Origin: Puia sp.
Lineage (GTDB): Bacteria; Bacteroidota; Bacteroidia; Chitinophagales; Chitinophagaceae
Assembly (NCBI GenBank): GCA_031292515.1
Contig: JARLGZ010000253.1
Span: forward strand, 1-33,556
Direction: 5' to 3'
DNA: 33,556 nucleotides
The notes beneath the pieces were generated by a model. The model was not told the origin of the DNA. It ran no database searches and worked only from the letters and a program-made list of their open reading frames with translations. The position numbers and the translations under genes were made by a program. Of this stretch, positions 7,274 to 14,300 are shown one piece after another (the first letter of the stretch is position 1; each line of letters begins with the position of its first letter).

Positions 7274-7410
7274 AGTGATAAGTATTGATCTAAGGTTAAG
7301 TTAGCCAATTTCCACATAAATTCCAGGATAATCCTGGCTTCTTCTACGGTTACAATAGTCCCATAGTCACGGAGTATTTGCACGATTTCTTCGGGTTTGA
7401 TCTGTTCCAT
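7270..7410 (-). CDS. Small 46-residue protein translationally coupled to the recombinase
   Basis: An ATG at 7408-7410 opens a 46-codon frame ending in a TGA that overlaps the recombinase ATG (ATGA). A clear Shine-Dalgarno sequence, GGAGG, lies 7 bases before the ATG, unusual in a phylum that often lacks one. The product is acidic, begins MEQIKPEEIVQIL, contains VTVEEA and LEFMWKLANLTL, and looks wholly helical. I do not recognise a family. Its position suggests a partner or regulator of the recombinase, possibly a directionality factor, but that is inference. Confidence 0.7.
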   Translation of the reverse strand: MEQIKPEEIVQILRDYGTIVTVEEARIILEFMWKLANLTLDQYLSL

Positions 7411-7489
7411 TTTGAACCTCCTTCATTTTCAACAACACAATTTCCTATTCACAAGGACCAGGACTAAATTACGAAATGTTTGGTTTATT

Positions 7490-7521
7490 TTTGTTTTTGA
7501 AACAAACTTTTTTTATTTTTG
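7490..7521 (+). promoter_or_regulatory. Strong Bacteroidota promoter for the mob-side operon
   Basis: TTTG at 7490-7493, then exactly 20 bases, then TATTTTTG at 7514-7521. This fits the Bacteroidota primary sigma consensus TTTG-N19-21-TAnnTTTG. The ATG at 7543 leaves a very short leader. Confidence 0.75.
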
Positions 7522-7542
7522 CGGGAGAATTGTTAAACGCCC

Positions 7543-8241
7543 ATGCCCAAAGAATACTATAAAGTCAGCTACAAGACCTTCTTCAACGAGCGGGTAAAAC
7601 CGGTGCTCTATCGTCGGCGGGAGACCTACCCTCTTTACGTCCAGATCACCTATGACCGCAAGACAACTGCGCTCAAGAGTTACTACTTCGATGTATTTTC
7701 CCAAGCCAAGTATGATTACATCGGCATGACCATCGACCAGATGGACGCGCTCGAAAGCCGTGTGATCGATTTCGTGACTGCCAGATATTCAGACCGCTTT
7801 ACGCTCGCAGACTTCCCCTCCTGGTACAAGGTGTTTAACAAATGCGTACTGGACAGCGTCGAAACGCCCTTCAAGGAATGGCTGATCGGCTACTTCGAAG
7901 CAGAGAAGGTGGCGGGGTATGCCGCCTTATTGCGGCAAGGGATGCAGGAGGTTTGCGCGCTGGAACTATTAGACGAATTTAAGACTACTCTGGCCCCTGA
8001 TCTCTACGAACGGTTAATCACCAAGGCAGCTTCCGAAGCCCCGCCCTATATCCCCCTGGCGGCCTATGTACGTGATCGTCAGCCCAAAGGACCGTTTTGC
8101 CTTCCTTTGCACGACTGGATACAGCACGAAAGGCAGGTAGATGCCGAGGATTTCATATACCACCAGTACCGCGACTATCAGATGGCGAAGATTCTCAAGA
8201 CGATACGGCTACTACTCCATCCCCACGGTTTCCCCACTTAG
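7543..8241 (+). CDS. Arm-domain-like protein of a mobile element, unknown function
   Basis: The 232-residue protein starts with about 45 residues (VKPVLYRRRETYPLYVQITY at 18-37, then SYYFDVFSQAKYD) that resemble the arm-type DNA-binding domain of Bacteroidota tyrosine recombinases. The rest, about 55-232, is helical and has no recombinase catalytic residues; no R-HxxR-Y set is visible. It could bind DNA at the element ends or the hairpin region just downstream. It is the first gene after a strong promoter and lies 220 bases before mobC in the same direction. The arm-domain resemblance is weak. Confidence 0.6.
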   Translation: MPKEYYKVSYKTFFNERVKPVLYRRRETYPLYVQITYDRKTTALKSYYFDVFSQAKYDYIGMTIDQMDALESRVIDFVTARYSDRFTLADFPSWYKVFNKCVLDSVETPFKEWLIGYFEAEKVAGYAALLRQGMQEVCALELLDEFKTTLAPDLYERLITKAASEAPPYIPLAAYVRDRQPKGPFCLPLHDWIQHERQVDAEDFIYHQYRDYQMAKILKTIRLLLHPHGFPT

Positions 8242-8265
8242 CTGTATAAACGCTCTAAAGAAAGA

Positions 8266-8411
8266 GAGGGGCCGCAAGCGGCCTCAGGGAAAGGTTGCCT
8301 CCTTCGGGAGCAACCGGCTAGATGTCCGCTTGTTAAACAAGCGAAAAAAACAGCCCCCCCTTGCTCCGGAGTCGCGGGGGTTAAGAACAAGAACCGAAAG
8401 GCAAGCCTTTC
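8266..8411. other. Hairpin cluster, candidate oriT
   Basis: Five inverted repeats fall within 146 bases directly before the MobC-like gene. They are GGCCGC-AA-GCGGCC (8270-8283), a bulged stem at 8293-8315, CGCTTGT-TAA-ACAAGCG (8327-8343), a C-run/G-run pair (8354-8380), and GAAAGGC-AA-GCCTTTC (8396-8411). Relaxase origins in Bacteroidota usually lie next to the mobilisation genes and contain inverted repeats. The nic site cannot be placed by eye. Confidence 0.45.
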
Positions 8412-8461
8412 CGGGGCCTGCCGCCCAACCTCAATTTTGTAACCCAAAAGAATAGTGCAGT

Positions 8462-8854
8462 ATGGAAAAGAAAAATCCCAACCGCTCCCGGATCATCGGC
8501 ATCCGGCTCACTCCCCAGGAGTATGCAGCAATCAACAGCCGTTTCAAGACGACTACCAGCCGCAAATTAAGCGACTACCTTCGGCATGTATTGTTAAACG
8601 GTTCGGTCACGATCCGAACGCGCGATCAATCGCTCGATGACTTAATGGCAGTGCTGATCCAGCTGCGAACAGAGTTCAATGCAGCAGGAAATAATCTCAA
8701 TCAGTCCGTTAAAAAGCTCCATTCGTTCCGGGACAATAAAGAGCTACTGCCCTGGATCATCGCGCACGAGGTTCATGTCAAGGCGATATTTAAGGACGTC
8801 GAAGAAATCAAAGGCCGGATCAATCAATTTGCAGATGTATGGTTGCGCGCATAA
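8462..8854 (+). CDS. MobC-like relaxosome accessory protein
   Basis: The 130-residue protein has a basic N-terminus (KKNPNRSR) and a ribbon-helix-helix-like segment (about 10-47, IIGIRLTPQEYAAINSRF, then SDYLRHVLLNG). A helical C-terminal part contains FNAAGNNLNQSVKKL (75-89), a motif common to MobC/BfmC-type mobilisation proteins. Such proteins bind oriT and help the relaxase melt and nick it. The gene overlaps the relaxase start by 16 bases, so the two are co-translated. Complete and well preserved. Confidence 0.8.
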   Translation: MEKKNPNRSRIIGIRLTPQEYAAINSRFKTTTSRKLSDYLRHVLLNGSVTIRTRDQSLDDLMAVLIQLRTEFNAAGNNLNQSVKKLHSFRDNKELLPWIIAHEVHVKAIFKDVEEIKGRINQFADVWLRA

Positions 8855-10152
8855 AAAGGGGCAGTCACCTCTCCCGCACCCTCAACTACAACGAGCAAAA
8901 AGTTAAACACGGAGGGGCCGAATGTATCAACGCCGTGGGCTATCCAAAGGACCTGGATCAACTGAGTTTTTACGATAAGCTGCACCGTTTGGAGCACCAG
9001 GCGGCGCTTAACGAAAGAATCACTGCCAACAGCGTACATATCAGTTTGAACTTTGCGGATGCCGACAAACTGGACCAGGAGAAGTTGAAGACGATTGCGA
9101 ATACCTACATGCAGATGATCGGTTTCGGCAAGCAGCCCTATTTAGTCTACGAGCACAAAGACGCCGGCCACCAACACATTCATATCGTTACAACCAATAT
9201 CCGGGCGGATGGCAGTAAGATCGAGATGAATAATATTGGCCGCAACCAATCGGAAAAGGCCCGGAAAACCATTGAGGTACTTTATGGGCTCACGAAGGCA
9301 GAGCAGCAGAAACAAACCCAAAGCCAGCAGCAGAAGCCGGACCACTTCGGTCCGCCGCGGGTGCAATATGGGAAGAATGGCACGAAGCAGGCGATCTCCA
9401 ACGTCCTCGAATATGTCACCCAGGAATATAAATTCACCAGCCTGGGCGAGCTGAACGCGATCCTACAATTGTATAATGTGGCCGCTGATCCGGGTGAAAA
9501 GGATTCCCGGCTCCGCAGGCACAAGGGACTATTATACCGGGTGCTGGATGAGAACGGCAACAAGATCGGCACCCCGATCAAAGCCAGCGCCTTCTGGCAT
9601 AAACCTACTTTGGCGAATCTGGAAAAGAAGTATGCCAAGAATGAAATCCTGCGGGTACAGCATAAAAAGCACGTGAAAGTAAATATTGATTGGGCCTTGC
9701 GGAACGGAAAACTTACCCTGGAGGAATTAAAACAAGCCCTCGCCCGTGAGCGCATTGAAATGGTGGTCCAGCGTACAGAAGAGGGAAAAGCCTATGGAGT
9801 TACCTTTGTGGATTTCAAGTCCAAGTCAGCCTTTAAAGGGAGCGACCTGGGAAAGGAATACAGTGCGAAGGGATTGGAACAGCGGTGCCGCATCGACCAG
9901 GAAGAGACTGAAACGGTCAAGCAACGGCAGCAGATCCGCCCCGCGATAAGGCAGAGACAAACCCCTTCTTCCGGCCAGGGGACGCGCCCCGCCCCTTCCG
10001 TGCCACCACCTTCTTCTTCTCCTGATATGGGCCGCCCGCTTTCGCCGTCGATCTTGGAAATATTGCTGCAACCGATCCCTGAGCAGGAGGGTGCCCCCTA
10101 TGAACTGACCCACGACATGAAAAAGAAGAAGAAAAGGAGGCCGAAGCTATAG
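8839..10152 (+). CDS. Relaxase / mobilisation nuclease (MobA/VirD2-like)
   Basis: The 437-residue protein carries the relaxase signature. Tyr17 in LNYNEQKV is the likely nicking tyrosine. His67 lies in NSVHISLNF, and the metal-binding triad is HQHIHIV (H111, H113, H115) preceded by the acidic YEHKDAG. A Gln-rich linker (about 153-168) leads to a second region (about 180-350) of unknown fold. The tail, about 365-420, is Pro/Ser/Gln-rich and ends in a strongly basic KKKKKRRPKL. It would cleave one strand at oriT, stay covalently attached, and be exported by a helper conjugation system. The MobC-like gene overlaps its start. The order fits Bacteroidota mobilisable islands. Confidence 0.92.
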   Translation: MVARIKRGSHLSRTLNYNEQKVKHGGAECINAVGYPKDLDQLSFYDKLHRLEHQAALNERITANSVHISLNFADADKLDQEKLKTIANTYMQMIGFGKQPYLVYEHKDAGHQHIHIVTTNIRADGSKIEMNNIGRNQSEKARKTIEVLYGLTKAEQQKQTQSQQQKPDHFGPPRVQYGKNGTKQAISNVLEYVTQEYKFTSLGELNAILQLYNVAADPGEKDSRLRRHKGLLYRVLDENGNKIGTPIKASAFWHKPTLANLEKKYAKNEILRVQHKKHVKVNIDWALRNGKLTLEELKQALARERIEMVVQRTEEGKAYGVTFVDFKSKSAFKGSDLGKEYSAKGLEQRCRIDQEETETVKQRQQIRPAIRQRQTPSSGQGTRPAPSVPPPSSSPDMGRPLSPSILEILLQPIPEQEGAPYELTHDMKKKKKRRPKL

Positions 10153-10385
10153 GTGTCGCGGGTGAAAAGGAAGTGTATTAGGGTCGGGGTTAAGCTGCCG
10201 CAGCCGGGCAGCGGGAGAACAGGGCCGGGCTTTAGTAACGGCTTTGGCGCTTCGCAGGGCTACCTCATTGCCCGACCTTCGGTGCTTGTTTCAGCCGGGC
10301 AAAAAAAGCAGCAGCAAACAGGGGATGGACTAACATACGGGCAATGAAGTACCCCTGCGAAGGTTGTTCCTTTCGTGCAATTCTT

Positions 10386-10994
10386 TCATTTGATCCTGTG
10401 CTTCATCATTCCCCCGATATGATAGATTTCCCTTACATCGATCAAATGTGCGGCTTCGATCAACTTTGTCATATGCAGATAAATCGACAGGCAGTCAATA
10501 TAAGTCCCGGCTTCAAACAGGCTGTCTTTTCCCAACGCGTAACTGAGGATTTCTTGCAAATCGCTCTTCCACTTCGGCAGCTCCTTGAATTTGAAAAACC
10601 GTTTAAAGACCACATACGGGTTTACATATTCTTTCAAGGATAATGAATGCGGAATAAACTCCCAATCGGTAGTATCTCTACCCCAACCCCGAAAAAGGTT
10701 CGGATTGAATAGGTCATAATTGGGAATTTCAAGTGGGCTTTTCCTTTTCTCCTGGTTTATCAGGTAGGCCGCGTTAATAAGCGATTCGAATAAGCGCATG
10801 TGAAACAGCAGATCGCCAGGGGTATCTCTGTTATACATCTTCGTCGAATTGGCGGTGAATAAGAGATTTCGAATGATCTTCCGGTTGGCATCGAGCCCCG
10901 CCGCCGAGAAAAATTCCGCAATGATCTGGTCAGGATCAGCTATTTCATCTTTGTACCAGATGGAAGTTTCAATGTAGTTATGTTCCTGTTTCAT
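10386..10994 (-). CDS. Uncharacterised protein paired with the 161-residue gene
   Basis: The 202-residue soluble protein is not assigned. It looks mostly helical, with a distinctive aromatic stretch (GWGRDTTDWEFIP at 103-115) followed by VFKRFFKFKELPKWKSDL (about 129-146) and a conserved-looking end with HMTKLIEAAHLIDVREI (about 173-189). There is no signal peptide or membrane helix. It lies 15 bases downstream of the 161-residue gene on the same strand, so the two are very probably one operon. If the neighbour is a nuclease toxin, this would be the natural immunity or antitoxin candidate, but its sequence alone does not show that. Confidence 0.75.
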   Translation of the reverse strand: MKQEHNYIETSIWYKDEIADPDQIIAEFFSAAGLDANRKIIRNLLFTANSTKMYNRDTPGDLLFHMRLFESLINAAYLINQEKRKSPLEIPNYDLFNPNLFRGWGRDTTDWEFIPHSLSLKEYVNPYVVFKRFFKFKELPKWKSDLQEILSYALGKDSLFEAGTYIDCLSIYLHMTKLIEAAHLIDVREIYHIGGMMKHRIK

Positions 10995-11009
10995 AAAAGG
11001 AGGTTTAAT

Positions 11010-11495
11010 TTATTCTTGGTTGGTTTCTGTATGAAGTGTGAAATGGATACCAGGAAAGGCGGTCAATATCCTGCCCCCGGCATCCGTCAGGACGGTGATA
11101 TAGGTAGTGGGCAATTGGTCCTGATCAAACCCGACGATCTTGCCGACATTGACCGTCCGCCTGAAATCGAGGGACCCCGCCAGTGGTGTCCCTGGCTCCG
11201 CAGATATATCCCGTAGATAGGAAAGTATCTCCGGCACGGGGATGGTAAATTTGCCCGTTCCGGGGTGGCGGGGAATCTTATAATGATGCCGTTCCAGGAT
11301 ATGGGCCAGGGATGCGAGCGGGAGGTAGTACGTTTTTCGCAACAGGCGTTTCCGGTTCTTCATGGGCACTTGCATGAGCGCCCCGCTTGCCAGTTGGTTA
11401 AGCCAATCCTGGGTATCACTGAGCAGGAAAATGAGTTTTATCCAGGCTTCCTCATTGAACGGCGGGGTATTTTTTACCGCTTCTACTTGCTCCAT
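11010..11495 (-). CDS. Uncharacterised protein with a possible BECR-fold RNase-toxin C-terminus
   Basis: The 161-residue protein has a helical N-terminal half. A pattern reminiscent of BECR-fold RNase toxin domains follows: LAHILERHH (63-71, with His65, Arg69, His70), TGKF (80-83), FRRTVNVGKIVGFD (111-124), a Thr pair at 130-131, TVLTDAGG, and an ending ILTAFPG (143-149). In that toxin class a His near the start and a Thr/Ser in a late TAYP or TAFP strand are typical. I did not match it to a named family. No secretion signal is visible, so it would act in the producing cell, as in a toxin-antitoxin pair. The 202-residue gene follows 15 bases downstream. Confidence 0.7.
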   Translation of the reverse strand: MEQVEAVKNTPPFNEEAWIKLIFLLSDTQDWLNQLASGALMQVPMKNRKRLLRKTYYLPLASLAHILERHHYKIPRHPGTGKFTIPVPEILSYLRDISAEPGTPLAGSLDFRRTVNVGKIVGFDQDQLPTTYITVLTDAGGRILTAFPGIHFTLHTETNQE

Positions 11496-11660
11496 ATTTC
11501 AACATTTGGTGGAATGAAAGGATGAATGCAAGTAACTTTACCGACCGCTCATATTCAATTCGTTGCCAATATATTTTAACGGGTATTCTGAATATTTTAC
11601 CGATATTTAAGGCGAGATTTCATTATTTAACCATCCTATAAAAAGGTTTAAATTCGCCAC

Positions 11661-12089
11661 ATGACAACCACCGATAACATGCCCAATAAAGTACATGAAG
11701 GCCGGAATATTAAGCGATTCCGGGAAATGCTTGGGATCAAACAAGAGACGCTTGCCCAGGAACTGGGAGAGGACTGGACCCAGTCAAAGGTTTCTCATTT
11801 GGAAACAAAGGATATCGTCGATCCGGCCATTTTGGAACAGGTTGCCAGGGTCTTAAAGGTTCCGGTCGAGGCTATAAAAAATTTCGACGAAGAGGCGGCC
11901 ATTAACATTGTAGCTAACACCGTTAACAATCACGATAATGCGACTGGTAATTCCTTGTTCATGTATTATCCTACCTTCAACCCCATTGACAAGATTGTTC
12001 AGTTGTACGATGAAAAAATGGCGCTATACGAACGGATGCTGAAGGAAAAAAATGAGTTGTTGGAGAAGCTGCTGGCGAAAAAGAAATAA
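11661..12089 (+). CDS. XRE-family HTH regulator with C-terminal coiled coil
   Basis: The 142-residue protein has an N-terminal helix-turn-helix of the XRE/Cro type (about 12-70, with NIKRFREMLGIKQETLAQEL, then QSKVSHLET). An Asn-rich linker (85-105) and a C-terminal charged helix (about 108-142, DKIVQLYDEKMALYERMLKEK) likely to form a coiled-coil dimer follow. It is transcribed away from the two-gene unit at 10386-11495 across a 165-base AT-rich spacer and may control it or the element. The degenerate palindrome TTTAACC...GGTTTAAA just before its start could be its own operator. Relatives are common in Bacteroidota mobile islands. Confidence 0.85.
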   Translation: MTTTDNMPNKVHEGRNIKRFREMLGIKQETLAQELGEDWTQSKVSHLETKDIVDPAILEQVARVLKVPVEAIKNFDEEAAINIVANTVNNHDNATGNSLFMYYPTFNPIDKIVQLYDEKMALYERMLKEKNELLEKLLAKKK

Positions 12090-12189
12090 CGTTTAATGCT
12101 AATTATTGCCAGCCGCAACTTATTGTACGGGACGGCTGAATACTGGTGTAGCCACTTAAAATTACTAAATACGGTAAAGCATTTATAAC

Positions 12190-12720
12190 ATGAATTCCGA
12201 TATTAAGGACTCGATGATTATTTTAATACGTTTAAAGAACCAGTTAGGTAATGCGTATCCAGGTCTGAAGTATTTGGTAGGGATCAAAGAAGAAGTTTTG
12301 AAGAAAAACCCCTCTAACGTAGAGGTCTACGATGTAAATACTTCTATGTACTGCCTCATACACTACTTATTCATATCGTTTGTTTCATTTTCAGACGAAT
12401 ACAATAAATATTTCCTTCCTGCCATTGGGATTGATGAAACAAAAAGGCATCTTATTGAGACTTCCTGCGAGCGCTATTTTAAGGTAATCGACGATATCTT
12501 CGGAAATATCAAAATGCCTAGAAACCAGGTTTTAGCACATGGGTATAGAGATAATAAGGGAAACCCACTTTCTAATGAAGAAATCAATAAATTATACAAC
12601 CAGCTAATAAGTTTCCCCGATATGGGGAGCTACGAGCAACTTGCTAATATTCCTGACAAGGTAGTTCAAGAGATCGAAAAAGTCTTCGGGAAGATGGACG
12701 AAAATGAGGTGAGTTTATGA
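12190..12720 (+). CDS. Uncharacterised helical protein, possible HEPN-like
   Basis: The 176-residue soluble protein is mainly helical. The stretch MPRNQVLAHGYR (109-120) fits the loose HEPN pattern of Arg, polar residue, four to six residues, His (R111, N112, H117). The same kind of RNxxLAH segment occurs in AbiU2/HEPN-related proteins, some of which are RNases of defence and toxin systems. No partner nucleotidyltransferase (MNT) is adjacent. Codon usage is AT-rich compared with the relaxase, so it may be later cargo. The HEPN suggestion rests on one motif only. Confidence 0.65.
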   Translation: MNSDIKDSMIILIRLKNQLGNAYPGLKYLVGIKEEVLKKNPSNVEVYDVNTSMYCLIHYLFISFVSFSDEYNKYFLPAIGIDETKRHLIETSCERYFKVIDDIFGNIKMPRNQVLAHGYRDNKGNPLSNEEINKLYNQLISFPDMGSYEQLANIPDKVVQEIEKVFGKMDENEVSL

Positions 12721-12735
12721 AACAATTTGATCATC

Positions 12736-13182
12736 CTATTTTCTAAAATACAAAAAATAGGCAAGCAATCCGACAATCGCCAATCCTATCAGCGTACCTG
12801 TTATAGCGGCTATTTTGTTTTTCCTTGCCTGCCCCGGAGTAATTGGCGGCGCTACCTTCAGAATAAGCCGTCCAGAGGCAAAATCCCCCACTCGCTTTAA
12901 AAATTCTTCAATCATCGTCGTCGTGACATTGGGCATTTTTGTTAGTTGCGGTCCCGGCATCGCCGATAATTCAAAAGAACATTCATTTTCTGAGATCTGT
13001 TTGAGTGTGACAGTGGTTCGTAGTACATTCAACATCTTTACCAATGAAATATCATAGGTATTGAACACGGGATTACGATCATTGATTTGACTGGAACCTG
13101 TCCGACAAGCGTTTTCCACAGCAGTTTTAACTTTGGAGATTGGGTATGGAAGGGTAAATTCCCTACGAATTTGTTCAGACAT
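12736..13182 (-). CDS. Tail-anchored membrane protein, unknown function
   Basis: The 148-residue protein has a soluble N-terminal domain (about 1-105) with alternating strands (REFTLPYPISKVKTAVENA at 6-24, then TTVTLKQI and CSFELSAMPG) that may be a START/SRPBCC-like fold, though I cannot establish this. A basic linker with TPGQARKNK (113-121) precedes a single C-terminal hydrophobic helix (about 122-145) ending YFLYFRK. The domain would face the cytoplasm and be anchored by the tail. It converges with the HEPN-like gene, with 15 bases between their stops. Confidence 0.65.
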   Translation of the reverse strand: MSEQIRREFTLPYPISKVKTAVENACRTGSSQINDRNPVFNTYDISLVKMLNVLRTTVTLKQISENECSFELSAMPGPQLTKMPNVTTTMIEEFLKRVGDFASGRLILKVAPPITPGQARKNKIAAITGTLIGLAIVGLLAYFLYFRK

Positions 13183-13267
13183 AATATTGGGTTTACTCAG
13201 GTTTTACGGTGTCCTCATTCAAACCAGGGGCTTGCGTAATCAGCTAAAATTATTAAATTTACTTCAT

Positions 13268-13417
13268 ATGAAGGCAAACCCAATTCGACCATTCGTAGTT
13301 GAGTACGTGGTCATTTCCGAAAATAACGGTATACAGCAGCGACATGAGCGTTATAAAGATGGCGGATGGGGAATAGGATTTTGGCATCTAATTGATGAGG
13401 TTTGGGTACCAATGTGA
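13268..13417 (+). CDS. Small 49-residue hypothetical protein
   Basis: An ATG at 13268 opens 49 codons. The product begins MKANPIRPFVVEYVV and ends FWHLIDEVWVPM, with a Gly/aromatic-rich stretch (KDGGWGIGFWHL). The frame is open further upstream to 13133, but that part overlaps the tail-anchored gene antisense and lacks a coding look. No family is recognised. It may be a real small protein or chance. Confidence 0.4.
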   Translation: MKANPIRPFVVEYVVISENNGIQQRHERYKDGGWGIGFWHLIDEVWVPM

Positions 13418-13474
13418 TAGGCTCCCCAAACTGTGAGAGCCATCATTTATCGTCCCATATCGCCACGCGGACGG

Positions 13475-13684
13475 CTAATGCCGTCTCCTGTAATGATCAT
13501 TCGTACTAGAGTTCTTATAATGCCCTCCTTTATGAGAGCTGCCATGACCGCCTTGATAATGTCCCGGGTGCCAGGAACCGGAATGGCCGGAGGACTTGGA
13601 GTGGGAATGGCCGTGTTGTGCAACGGCGTGGGCACTCGAAAAGGTTAAACCCAGAACCAACAAAAGGAATAAAATACGTCTCAT
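13475..13684 (-). CDS. Small secreted His/Gly/Ser-rich protein
   Basis: The 69-residue protein has a clear signal peptide (MRRILFLLLVLGLTFSSAHA, cleavage near residue 20-22). The mature part of about 47 residues is almost only His, Gly, Ser, Lys and Tyr, with repeated GH and HS pairs. Such composition suggests binding of metal ions such as zinc, nickel or copper in the periplasm or outside, but no named family is evident. It is the last gene before the inferred right end of the element. Confidence 0.65.
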   Translation of the reverse strand: MRRILFLLLVLGLTFSSAHAVAQHGHSHSKSSGHSGSWHPGHYQGGHGSSHKGGHYKNSSTNDHYRRRH

Positions 13685-13985
13685 ATGTCAGCTATTTAGT
13701 TGCTAATGTTCGAGGGCAATATATATGTTTTTAAATTCGACTAATACAGTGAAAACACCTTTTTTTGCCGTAATCCAATAAAAAGCGCCATCCTCCCCGG
13801 TTGAAAATATCACAACCGGCCATCCCCCCCCCAAAATAATTACCGCACAGCGCTCGCGGGGCTGGCTTATCCACCCCTTGCCAATTGTTAAACATCCATC
13901 TTGATAATAAAATCTGAAACCAACAGATAATCAAGCACTTAATTCAGCAATCAATCTCAAGTCCGCAAAGAACTGGTTCGAGAAA

Positions 13986-14004
13986 TTTCCTGTTTGGGGC
14001 ACGA
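13986..14004 (+). other. Probable right attachment site (attR)
   Basis: These 19 bases match the last 19 bases of tRNA-Leu(TAA), including its CCA, at 15 positions, with TTCCTGT and GGGGCAC in register. The preceding GGTTCGA resembles a T-loop, but no cloverleaf forms, so it is not a tRNA gene. Confidence 0.45.
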
Positions 14005-14022
14005 TTTCATTCCTGTTTTTTT

Positions 14023-14048
14023 AAAACCCGCTCTGCAGCGGGTTTTTT
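14023..14048 (+). terminator. Strong terminator without an upstream gene; likely displaced tRNA-Leu terminator
   Basis: A perfect 10-bp stem (AAAACCCGCT at 14023-14032 with AGCGGGTTTT at 14037-14046) and tetraloop end in TTTTTT. No plus-strand gene ends before it, but the tRNA-end-like sequence lies 19 bases upstream. Confidence 0.8.
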
Positions 14049-14238
14049 AATTCCATACCGCTCGCGACCAATCGAGCCTAATTCCTAAGTATTTCATTGT
14101 CAAACTTTTGGGGAGGAGTCGCAATGAACCAATAACCAGTATCAGCCATCGATTTGACCTGCGTCAAAAAAACTAAGCAGGAGTATGTTACCTTAGGGTA
14201 AACTCAAAGGCTACTAAACAATCATTCCAAAGCAAAAC

Positions 14239-14300
14239 GAGGAATGCCCGGTGTTGAGATGAATACTCAGTGTTAAAGATGAATACCCAGTGTTAAAGAT
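14239..14300 (+). repeat. Three-copy 20-bp tandem repeat at the start of the phosphodiesterase gene
   Basis: Two nearly identical 20-base units (14258-14277 and 14278-14297, consensus GATGAATACYCAGTGTTAAA) follow a degenerate third copy from 14239. Both candidate start codons of the next gene, GTG 14290 and ATG 14299, fall in or beside the last unit. Confidence 0.75.

Larger units (their letters stand above)
5766..14004. mobile_element. Integrative mobilisable element in tRNA-Leu(TAA)
   Basis: A large serine recombinase gene abuts the tRNA 3' end and reads toward it. A MobC-like and relaxase pair lies inside, with a hairpin-rich region before them. Cargo genes of unknown function and an XRE regulator follow. 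A degenerate copy of the tRNA end lies at 13986-14004 and is followed by a terminator (14023-14048) with no gene before it, as expected of the original tRNA terminator displaced by insertion. There is no type IV secretion apparatus or coupling protein, so transfer would depend on a helper. The left edge is well supported; the right edge is inferred. Confidence 0.6.
13685..14298. other. Long non-coding stretch with the inferred element end
   Basis: No convincing gene lies in these 614 bases. They hold a 7-bp inverted repeat CCGGTTG/CAACCGG (13797-13819), a tRNA-end-like sequence (13986-14004), a strong terminator (14023-14048), and a tandem repeat leading into the next gene (from 14239). A 67-codon frame at 13731-13934 (minus) lacks any protein-like character. 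Confidence 0.6.

Noticed and set aside
10153-10385. Frame of 64 codons and the GC-rich stretch after the relaxase
   Set aside because: The frame starts directly at the relaxase stop, has no start signal of its own and no protein-like pattern. I see nothing else in the stretch.
13731-13934. 67-codon minus-strand frame
   Set aside because: No signal, domain or sensible composition; it covers a C-rich run and a hairpin in non-coding DNA.
13973-14004. Possible tRNA gene
   Set aside because: A T-loop-like GGTTCGA and the GGGGCAC block are present, but no acceptor 5' strand, D-arm or anticodon arm can be folded. It is better read as an attachment-site remnant.
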